Shown piece by piece: positions 56,661 through 64,000 of a DNA stretch of 64,000 nt (positions within the stretch are counted from its first letter, which is position 1; every line of letters starts with the position of its first letter). Origin of the DNA: Massospora cicadina (taxonomy: Eukaryota > Entomophthoromycota > Entomophthoromycetes > Entomophthorales > Entomophthoraceae). A program made the translations under genes and the position numbers. The notes beneath the pieces were generated by a model. That model was not told the origin of the DNA, searched no databases, and saw only the letters and a program-made list of their open reading frames with translations. The DNA lies in the NCBI GenBank assembly GCA_022478985.1, contig JAKSZP010013310.1, forward strand, positions 91,354-155,353, written 5' to 3'.

Positions 56661-57447
56661 TTTATTTAATTTTATTTAATTGGGTAGTCTGACCAGAGGT
56701 CAGGTACTACTGGTATGAACTAGAAAGAGTTAGAAGAGGGGGAATTAGAAGTTAGAGTGAAATTTTAGACACCCCAGAGTAGATGAGCTACTCCTGTTGT
56801 CAGCTGGTACCATCAGGTGTATGAGGGTTGTGTATTCTATTCTGAGAGTCTCCCCTATGATGGAACAGGAGTGGTGGAAGGGGTCTGCATTTAGAAACTA
56901 TACTGAGAACCATGACTCAATAGGTCTTTGTTGCTTTGGCTTCATGTATCCATAGAGCCAGGCTTGGAAGTGTTCCAGTAGGTGTAGGTGAAATCTGTGA
57001 CTGCCCTGCGGATGATTGGCACTATTTTCCTAAAGGCATCCAGAAAGACTGTGTGTATAGTCCACAGTGTGATGGCGACTATGAGGGAGTGGGGCGTGGG
57101 TGGTATAGGGGACTCAAGTTGGAGTGCAAGAGGCTTCTTGAGATTGACAGCTCATGGTTGTTGTGAACTTTAAGCAGACGCACAACTTTCCATTCTATGG
57201 CTCTTAATGGCAGGAATGCTTTGAGTCGGTTGAGTAGGCTGCCATATCCTCTGCACTCTGCACATGTTGCATGAAGAGAGTTGGAGAAGTCCACTGTTTA
57301 TTAAGTTCACCTGAGGCAGCGCCAGGTGCTTGCTCTTACCCTTTTCTGGATGAGGAAGTGATGTGTGAGCCTCCATATTGTCTTTTGTGTTATGAGGTCA
57401 TAAGGGATGTCAAAGGCATCCAATTAGTCAATTCTTACAATGGCTGG
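56661..57447 (-). mobile_element. LINE-3: 3' end of a third LINE copy, cut by Gypsy-E
   Basis: On the minus strand it matches the 3' kilobase of LINE-2. The tail is near 56665-56700 (reverse complement ctctggtcagactacccaat). Then come the FQAWLYGYM-type C-terminal segment (near 56950), the Cys/His region with CAECRGYGSLLNRLKAFLPL (57079-57294), where CxxC is kept but HRLEKC is lost, and the IVRIDXLDAFDIPYDL-type region at 57380-57440. The rest lies beyond Gypsy-E, outside the window. The left boundary is approximate. Confidence 0.82.
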
Positions 57448-57786
57448 TGTCAGAATTTCACTGAATTCTTCCATTACCAAAACATTTACCCAAATCTTCA
57501 CTAATAATATAGGGGGAGAACTCAATGAATCTAATCTCATCAAGTCAAAAAGGAATGATCACGCTTATTTCATTTATGATAGCAGAAGATTTGATCTCTT
57601 GCAATTGAAAAGGTCTGAAAAACCCTAAACTACTTAAAAACCTATAAATATTCAATCCTCTCAATAATAAAAGATAGGACTATTTACAACCAAATTTTAC
57701 TAATTTTCATATCATTTTGGAGATTCCATATATAGTAACTTCAAGACTTGACTATCCATTTCAGAAGTACAAATAAAAAAATTTCA
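57448..57786 (+). repeat. Gypsy-E 5' LTR
   Basis: It starts TGTCAGAATTTCAC, where the 3' copy has TGTTGGGATTTCAAC. It shares aattcttcca, aatgatcacgctta, cctataaatattc and ataaaagataggtctattt-type blocks with 63736-64000. The end is near 57786-57789. The shared tataaatatt at about 57640 could be the promoter TATA element. Confidence 0.88.
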
Positions 57787-57789
57787 ATG

Positions 57790-57807
57790 TGGTGCTCACT
57801 AAAGAGG
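57790..57807 (+). promoter_or_regulatory. Gypsy-E primer-binding site
   Basis: TGGTGCTCACTAAAGAGG, the shared PBS with two changes, lies within three bases of the LTR end. Confidence 0.8.
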
Positions 57808-57848
57808 TCTCTAAGTTACTCTCATGTGAAAACAGCAATCACTAAGAT

Positions 57849-59595
57849 GGATTTTCCTTTTTCGCCTGAAGGGTCCCATGACCATGAGCAAGGCAGTATT
57901 TTACATTGGGTCCATTCCACTAGAACTGAAATCCCAAGGGTACCATCTACGTTGTAATTCCGTGCCAACTTGAAATTTTTATGTCCCAACTCAAGATTTA
58001 TAACGAATTATTAAATACAGCCTGAGGTTTTAAGAAACATCATTAATCAGAAGCTTGATGGGGTTCTATTTCCTGAAATCCGTTCTACTCGATCTCAGAC
58101 TAGTGCTGTACACTCTAAAATGAGGGATTTATGAAACTTCTCTATTACCAGGGATTGATACCAAGTAATATTTACAACATTTAGTACAACCTACTTTATA
58201 CCACTTATTACAAGTAGTAGAAATGCATCATTAAGGGATGCTTAATTTATTAGAAGGATTCCAATCCTTGAATAATTTATGTTTCTGAGTTCTTCAATTC
58301 TACCTCCAGGTTTTATAAGGCTAAACGTGACGCCATTATTAGTAATTAAAACCTTCTTAATTAATTGCATCAAAAACTTATTCAGCTTGATCACGGAATA
58401 TATAGTTTTGTTGACTCACAGTAAACAAAGAGAGTCCAGGAAACCCAAATTGAACGGAGAGACACTTTTTCCTGACTCTCTAATCATAATTAATTGATGG
58501 AAGAAAAAGTTAAAAATTGCTTCTTCCAATTGGAGCAATTGTACTCAGGAATCTAATTTAGAGTTAGCAAAGTAGAAAAAACCTTGGGAACTATGGGTCC
58601 TCAGGGGGAACAAGATCCTCCTGGTGTTGAAGGACCTCGTGGGACAACTAAGGGTGAAGAGCCACGTGGACCTCCTAGTGCTGATGGACCTCGTGGACCC
58701 ACTGGTGCTGATGGGCATTTAGGATCCCTTCAGCAGACTGACACTCTTTTGAGTTTGATTAAACAATTGCGTGAGAAGCTTAATAAAGTTGCTCAGGAGT
58801 GTAATTTAACTTTTGATGGGTTACCTATTGATCCTCTGTTATTTTTAATCCTTAACAAACAAATTGAATAATCTGGGTAAATGAGAAAAGGATACTGACA
58901 TCCTGTTACAGGACTGTGCATCAAAAGGGGATATGCTTAAAACAAAGATTGAAACTTTGAAACTTAGATACTATACACATCAGGATTAAATTTCTGAGTT
59001 ATATCGCAGTTGGAGGAAAAAATAGGGAATTTTGATCTAAATTACCATATTAATGAAGTTTGTACTGAGGCAGCTGGTTCCTATCCTCAAATTCTTCTCA
59101 ACTTTATGACTCTAACTCTTATGTATCCACTCAATTGGAACAAGCTGGAGTGCATTTTTTATCAGCCAATGCTCCTAAGGTTTTAAATCTGTATTAAAGG
59201 ACAAGTACTCTCTTGGGGAAGGCAGTATCATCTCTTTTCTCTATTTATACAAGAAGGCTCTGAGTGAGGCCACAGACCATCAAAAAATTTTATCAAGCTG
59301 TCTTACTCAATTAGCCCTAGATATCATGGTACCTCATTTGATGAATTTTCCACTTGGTTCCAGGTTAAGGAAGCATTGATAAAAGAATTTGGGATTGAAC
59401 AAGCCTTATCCTCTCAGAAACAGGCTTTTATGGGCATACAGCCCCATCAAGATGAAACTATCCAAGGCTTCGCTCATTAATTTTATCTGGAGGCTCAGAC
59501 TTTGGTAGCATGTGGCCAGTTAAATTTGGACGATGTAATTACTTCTGGTATGTCTGATTTTACTTCTAGGAATCAGTTACAAGTATACCTTATTA
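57849..59595 (+). pseudogene. gag: Gypsy-E gag with collagen-like segment, part before the SINE
   Basis: The likely start is the ATG at 57849 (MDFPFSPEGSHDHEQG), the first ATG after the PBS. After several stops, a helical part (VKNCFFQLEQLYSGI, near 58510) leads into the open stretch 58584-58871. There, Gly-x-y triplets (GPQGEQDPPGVEGPRG and GPRGPTGADGHLGS) are followed by a coiled-coil-like LLSLIKQLREKLNKVAQECN. The capsid region (59150-59580) reads SIISFLYLYKKALSEATDHQ and LDIMVPHLMNFP, as in Gypsy-1. It is then cut by the SINE. Confidence 0.78.
59581..59595. repeat. Target-site duplication of SINE-3, left copy
   Basis: aagtataccttatta is repeated exactly at 59884-59898. Confidence 0.95.
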
Positions 59596-59883
59596 TCAGG
59601 GGGTGGATGGCGAGTCAGTAAGGGCATACAGCTACCAACCTGAAGGTTGCGGGTTTGATTCCCGCCCTTTGCACATCGATCTGGGTGCCAGCCAAAAGGA
59701 AGCTATTAGCGGTTAGTAGGTCTAATAACACGAAAACCTTACCCATGACGTAACCAGAAAAATTTGAGTCCTGATCTGGAGGTGGAAAAACTTTCTTCAA
59801 CGGAGTTGACCCAGTTTAGGTTTCATGTCATTTCTTTCTTTTGGTAATGCCTGTCCCCTGATCAGCTTGCCTCAATTAAATAA
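59596..59883 (+). mobile_element. SINE-3: tRNA-headed retroposon with LINE tail
   Basis: A 288-bp element with a perfect 15-bp TSD. The head (59605-59680) has an A-box-like tggcgagtcagtaaggg and a T-arm that still pairs fully (gcggg, tttgatt, cccgc), so the B box is nearly intact. A caacc/ggttg hairpin before it could be a variable or anticodon arm. The tail from 59840 (ttggtaatgcctgtcccctg, then atcagcttgcctcaattaaa) matches the LINE-2 3' end almost base for base. It is not a functional tRNA gene. Confidence 0.9.
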
Positions 59884-59898
59884 AAGTATACCTTATTA
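59884..59898. repeat. Target-site duplication of SINE-3, right copy
   Basis: Exact copy of the duplication at 59581-59595. Confidence 0.95.
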
Positions 59899-60280
59899 GC
59901 GTCAAAAGGAACTTCAGAAGTATCTTAGACCTAAAGGATGCCTTGGTGGAATTGCCTCCTTAATTTTACTGAAAACCTCAAATCTATCACTCTCCAAGTT
60001 CTAATTGTTCTAAAGTATATGCAGTGCCTGAAAATGCTAGAGCTATTCAGTGTAATTAATGTCAACAATACTCTCATACAGAATATTGTTTTAAAAGAAA
60101 GCAGATGAAAAAAAGATAAGGGACAAAACCATTAAGATTTACCATCTTGATAATGATATGAGTATGTAGCAGGAACATCAAAGCCCTGTAGAGTATAACA
60201 AAGATGAACATTCTTCCTATTCCTTGTCTTACTAGTTGGCTTTACCCTCTCAGTTTGGAAGTATAATCACCAGTATTTAT
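59899..60280 (+). pseudogene. gag: Gypsy-E gag C-terminal part with zinc knuckle
   Basis: After the SINE, the sequence continues with RNFRSILDLKDALVELP-type sequence. It then has a CCHC knuckle near 60050-60090, readable as C-N-x-C-QQYS-H-TEY-C, where the third position is a stop. This is the RNA-binding end of Gag. Confidence 0.65.
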
Positions 60281-60700
60281 TTTTGAGTGAATCAAAAATT
60301 ATGCTAAAGCTATTATCAACACTGGATCTCTTGTGAGTGTAGTCTTGTCAAAATTAGTCAAGCGGATTAAATTAACGCCCAATATTTCACATTATGAAGA
60401 ATATGGCACCGCAGCACCTCAGAGTACTCGATCAATTGGAGCTTTATCATCACTCCCATTGAAAATTGGGAAGTTAACTTTTATGGAGTCCTGCAATTAT
60501 CCTTGATAACTAAAGTTATGACCTTCTCTTGGGGACTCAATTTTTGTAGGAATTCAATGGATTACTAATTACCCCGACTCTTCTCTATCCTTTTGGGGTA
60601 TAGGGTCCCATTGCTTTTATCTGAACATGATCAACATACTAGACGGCAGGTATATCTGATAGAGTGATCAAAGAGGTCCTATTTCATTCAATATCATGTT
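60281..60700 (+). pseudogene. Gypsy-E aspartic protease, broken
   Basis: AIINTGSLVSVVLSKLVKRI (near 60310) corresponds to the active site, with DTG changed to NTG. It continues YEEYGTAAPQSTRSIGALSS, then LPLKIGKLTF, closely matching Gypsy-1. The second half (LLLGTQFL-type, near 60525) needs a frameshift. Confidence 0.75.
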
Positions 60701-61989
60701 GAAGGTCCACGAGTAAAATCACCCCCTAAGATGGCTGATATAGAATAAGGGATGCCTATTTTCTCCCCTGAGTTTGTGATAGTTCCGCCAAAATCTCAGA
60801 TTATTGTCATTACATTTTTAATTTTTTATTCCCAAGGGCCATTTATTACATGTAAAAGGCATTTCAAACCCTTCTGCTAAAAACCTTGCCTTGTACTAGG
60901 GTAATAGATTATGCATATTCTGGATCGTTACCCTGTTTTATTGGCAAACCTTACTAATGCCCTGAAAATGGTAGATCAAAAAATTAATAGCCTATGTCAA
61001 ATTATTGCCCCTATCTCGAGTTTATGATGTTAAAACGTTTGGAAGTCTACAAGACTTTGGGCTGAAAACCAATTAGAAGATTCTTACCCTGGGAACTGCA
61101 ATAAGGAAACACCTTAAAAAGGAACATGAGAAACAAGTACTTCAATTATTGGTAGAATAATACGACATATTTGAAAAACATACTTATGATTTTGGTAAAA
61201 GGAAGGGAGTTATGCATACCGTTGAAACTGGAGATCACCATCCTATTCTTGCCAAACCCTATTGTAAGTCAAAAGTTAAGGAAGTACAGGTCATTAAAAG
61301 ATTAAATCAACTATTAAAGGCTGCATTATTAAAAGCCCTTTAATAGTCCCAGGCCCTCACCTCTGTTATTGGTGAAGAAGAAGGATGGCTCACATCAGGT
61401 GGTTATGGATTATTGAAGGTTAAACGCAATCACTCGTTGAGATAGCTACCCTTTTCCAAAAATAAATGATTCCCTCCGGTTGTTAGCTGCTCAACCTATT
61501 TTTTGCAATGAACTTAGCTAGTGGGTACTGGCAAATCAACTTAGCACTAGAAGATCAAACTAAATGTGCCCTAATATCTAGTGTGGGCTTATTTGAACCA
61601 ACCCATATGCCACAAGGTTAAGAAACGCACCATCAACATTCCAAAGGGCCATGGATGGTATGTTAAGGGATTTAAAGCTGCTCTATGTGCTGGTATATTT
61701 TGACAATATTACCATGTTTTTGAAGATATTTACTGAGCATCTGGATCATTTAAAAGAAGTTTTAGACGAATTAAAATTCTTCACTAAAGCTCAAACCCTC
61801 CAAATGTTCCTTCTCTCAGAATGAAATGGATTTTTTAATTTACCAGGTTTTGGTTAGTGGTATATCCAATTTCAGATAAAATCCAAGTATTTAACAAATG
61901 CCATCTCTGACAACTTGCGGGACATCTAAGTATTCCTTGGTATGGTCATATACTATCATCAATTTATACCCAAGTTTGCTGATATGGCA
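60701..61989 (+). pseudogene. pol: Gypsy-E reverse transcriptase with linker, broken
   Basis: A linker with GVMHTVETGDHHPILAKPY (near 61210-61265) is followed by RT pieces. These are LLLVKKKDGSHQVVMDY (near 61365-61410), FAMNLASGYWQINLALEDQT (near 61505-61560) and LVYFDNITMF (near 61690), where the second catalytic Asp is Asn and MDLA is MNLA. A frameshift near 61620 lies in the MPQG motif. The end is near 61900. Confidence 0.82.
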
Positions 61990-62500
61990 GAGTCCTTATT
62001 CCATTTATTACAAAAAGGGGTGTCATTTGAGTGAAGCTCAGCTCAGAACATTATATCATTCTCTTCGAAATGCCCTAACTAGAGCACCTGTTTTGATCCA
62101 TCCTCAATTTGATAAGCATTTTATTATTTATATTGATGTAAGTAATGTAGTTATTGGGGCTATTCTATCTCAGTGTAATGAAGAGCAGATCGACCATCCT
62201 GTAGCATTTTACAGCAAAATATTATCTAAGGCTGAGCAAAATTACAATGTAACTGAGCGGGAGCATTTAGCTGTAATTTTAGCATTTAAACACTTCCAAT
62301 TCTTCCTATATGGCAACCATTTTACTGTTGTTACCAACCGTTCTTTTTTAAGATGGTTGCAAAATATGGAGGATCCTGATGGAAGACTAGCACGTTGGGC
62401 TCTAAGACTAAAAAATACGATTTTTTAATTGTACATTGCTCAGGTACCCAAAATCAAAATGCTACGGCCTATCCTGATTGCCTATACCGACCTTAAATTA
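61990..62500 (+). CDS. Gypsy-E RNase H, mostly uninterrupted
   Basis: The frame 61898-62428 has no stops. Residues about 65-176 are a gypsy-type RNase H: HFIIYIDVSNVVIGAILSQC, VTEREHLAVILAFKHFQFFL (catalytic Glu), and VVTNRSFLRWLQNMEDPDGR, where the usual TDH Asp is Asn. The first Asp is kept. The stop after KNTIF shortens the end; the HCSGTQNQNATAYPDCLYR-type tail follows in another frame at 62430-62490. The segment belongs to pol and has no start codon of its own that I would trust. Confidence 0.82.
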
Positions 62501-63735
62501 TAGAAAAGAGGAACGATTATATAATCTGATTCAAATGCCCTGATTTGTGGCATCAAGAATTTGAAGAAGATTGTGCCTTCCTAAAAACTATTACTAAAGA
62601 TACCATGATTTGGGAAGGATCTTTGTATAAGAAGGTCAAGTCCAAGTGGTTACCCTTTTTGCAGCCAAATTCAAGATAACATGCTATTATGGAAGGACAT
62701 GGACAAGTTGGTCTTAGTGGTTTAAAACAAAACCCAAGGGTGGTTATAAACCCGATAATTTTTGGAATAATATGATTAAACCATTAGAGAGACACTAATT
62801 TGTGTCTTATTTGTAGAAATCATGGTGCAACAAAACCTACTTATCAGCATCAAGTGATTCCACTGACTTAGGCATTTGAAGTGGTAAATATCGATGTTGT
62901 AGGACCTTTTTACTCAGGGGTTGCATGGACATCAGTACATTATCATGGCTGTTGACCATTTTAAATAAATGGGTGGAAGCCATATCTATTGCTAATCCAT
63001 CTGCTAAAACTACCTCTTTGTTTCTCTATCGCCAAATCATCACATAACATAGGTTCCCCAAGGTCCTTATGTTAGACAATGGAACAAACTTTACTTTTCA
63101 CTTTTTACAAGAGTTTTTAGAGTTATTCAATGCCGCCCAACAGCTTGTTGTTCCTTACCATCCATCAACTAATGGGGCCATTGAGTGATTCAATGGAACT
63201 TTAAACTCTATTTTGAGTATAATGGCCTCAACGGACCCATCTCAGTAGAGCTTTTATTTACCTAGTGCTTTGTTAGCTTACTGATTAAGTTATTATCAAT
63301 TATCAAGATGTCGCCCTTCAAATGTATTTATGGGTGAGGTCCCTCAGTTCCTTCAAGCATTTAAGCAATACTTGAGGTAAGTATATCAGAAAACTCTGAT
63401 TTAGTTATGAGAAATCTAGCTGTTGAGATCATTCGCCTTTAAGCTTTAGCTATGAATCAATAGAAGTTTCCATCAAAAAGGAGACTCAAAAAAGTAACCA
63501 ACATAAACCTGTTTTGCCTAAATATCGACTTAGAGATTATGTTATGGATTACCACTCATTACCTGTTGGACAAACCAAGCAGTCGGGATCTAACTGGTCT
63601 GGTCCTTATCAATTTATATTATAAAAGGGAATGGAATTTCAATTGTCCATGTAGATATATGTATAGTTGTAAATCATATTTACACTAGATTTTTGAGGAT
63701 TCATCCTACTCCACGATCAAATCTTGAGGAGTAAG
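62501..63735 (+). pseudogene. Gypsy-E integrase, broken
   Basis: The zinc domain is at about 62690-62840, with a CLICRNHGATKP end. The DDE core starts at VVNIDVVGPF (near 62885), and PKVLMLDNGTNFTFHF (near 63060-63105) keeps the second Asp. VVPYHPSTNGAIE (near 63145-63185) keeps the Glu before a stop. The C-terminal GPY/F module is SNWSGPYQFIL (near 63590). The purine-rich gaggagtaag adjoins the 3' LTR. Confidence 0.8.
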
Positions 63736-64000
63736 TGTTGGGATTTCAACAAATTCTTCCAATCCCAAAACTTTGCCCCAAATATTCCACCAATAATATT
63801 GGAGGGGGAACTCAATAATTTAAAACATCAAGTCTAACAAGAATGATCACGCTTATCCCAATCAAGTGGTAGCAGGATATTTGATCATTCCTAATTGAAA
63901 AGATCTGATAAACCCCAAACTACTTCAAAACCTATAAATATTCGATCTTTCAATGATAAAAGATAGGTCTATTTACAATCTTATATTTACTATCTTTTGT
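63736..64000 (+). repeat. Gypsy-E 3' LTR, partial
   Basis: It begins TGTTGGGATTTCAAC and matches 57448 onward until the window ends. Confidence 0.88.

Larger units (their letters stand above)
57448..64000 (+). mobile_element. Gypsy-E: Ty3/gypsy element with collagen-like Gag, runs off the window
   Basis: It has a 5' LTR, PBS, gag, protease, RT, RNase H and integrase in order, and a 3' LTR starting at 63736 that continues past 64000. It sits inside LINE-3. A SINE (59596-59883) interrupts gag. RNase H is the best-preserved part. Its Gag is close to that of Gypsy-1 in the capsid region and to Gypsy-D in the collagen-like region. Confidence 0.9.

Noticed and set aside
58584..58871. Collagen-like protein gene of the host
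   Set aside because: It lies between the LTRs of Gypsy-E at the gag position, and Gypsy-D has the same segment, so it is Gag.
59600..59680. Apparent tRNA gene with an intact T-arm and B box
   Set aside because: It is the head of SINE-3: it has a LINE-type tail, a perfect 15-bp TSD and no proper acceptor stem, so it is a retroposon and not a functional tRNA.
1..64000. CRISPR arrays, operons, ribosome-binding sites or prophage
   Set aside because: No regularly spaced repeats or bacterial gene layout were seen; the LTR, LINE and SINE structures are eukaryotic.

Overview
The window is eukaryotic nuclear DNA made almost entirely of decayed transposable elements. It holds no intact cellular gene, rRNA, functional tRNA or CRISPR array. 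The mix of Ty3/gypsy LTR elements, APE-type LINEs, tRNA-headed SINEs and short non-autonomous LTR elements, in AT-rich DNA, suggests a large repeat-inflated genome. A fungus with an expanded genome is my guess from the style of the elements; nothing here fixes the lineage.

Left part (1-22821). A partial LINE-like ORF1 copy (1-599) is followed by a full-length LINE on the minus strand (LINE-1, 771-6030, 19-bp target-site duplication, TSD). Then come a truncated ORF1-type element (7503-7996), a SINE (8164-8442), a complete gypsy element on the plus strand (Gypsy-C, 8723-14671, TSD ggtag), a second SINE (16587-16913, perfect 15-bp TSD), an ORF1-only element (18276-19764), a possible Ty1/copia remnant (20215-20680) and a 2.06-kb LTR element with no pol (20760-22821, TSD ctctt). 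The DNA between these insertions (6050-18261) reads on the minus strand like one heavily mutated protein-coding gene of unknown identity. It is the only candidate for non-transposon coding sequence.

Right part (23136-64000). This is a nest that can be read in order from its TSDs. A chain of related minus-strand elements shares LTRs (LTR-a 23136, LTR-b 26165, LTR-c 47070). The first two units carry only gag, protease and an unassigned ORF; the third (F) carries pol. Gypsy-2 (27435-45282, TSD atgac) landed in the second unit, Gypsy-1 (28132-39882, TSD aactt) landed in Gypsy-2, and LINE-2 (28631-33851, 15-bp TSD) landed in an LTR of Gypsy-1. To the right, Gypsy-D (49048-56382, TSD aagct) split F and itself carries a solo LTR. 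LINE-3 (from about 56661) also sits against F, Gypsy-E (57448 to beyond the window) sits in LINE-3, and a SINE (59596-59883, perfect 15-bp TSD) sits in Gypsy-E.

Two features tie the elements together. Five LTR groups and the small LTR element have variants of one primer-binding site (TGGTGCTCACTACAGGGG), consistent with elongator tRNA-Met as primer. The LINEs, the ORF1-only elements and the SINEs have a related 3' tail, consistent with SINEs and ORF1-only elements using the LINE reverse transcriptase. Most in-frame stops look like CAA/CAG/CGA changed to TAA/TAG/TGA, a pattern of cytosine deamination. All boundaries and alignments were made by eye.
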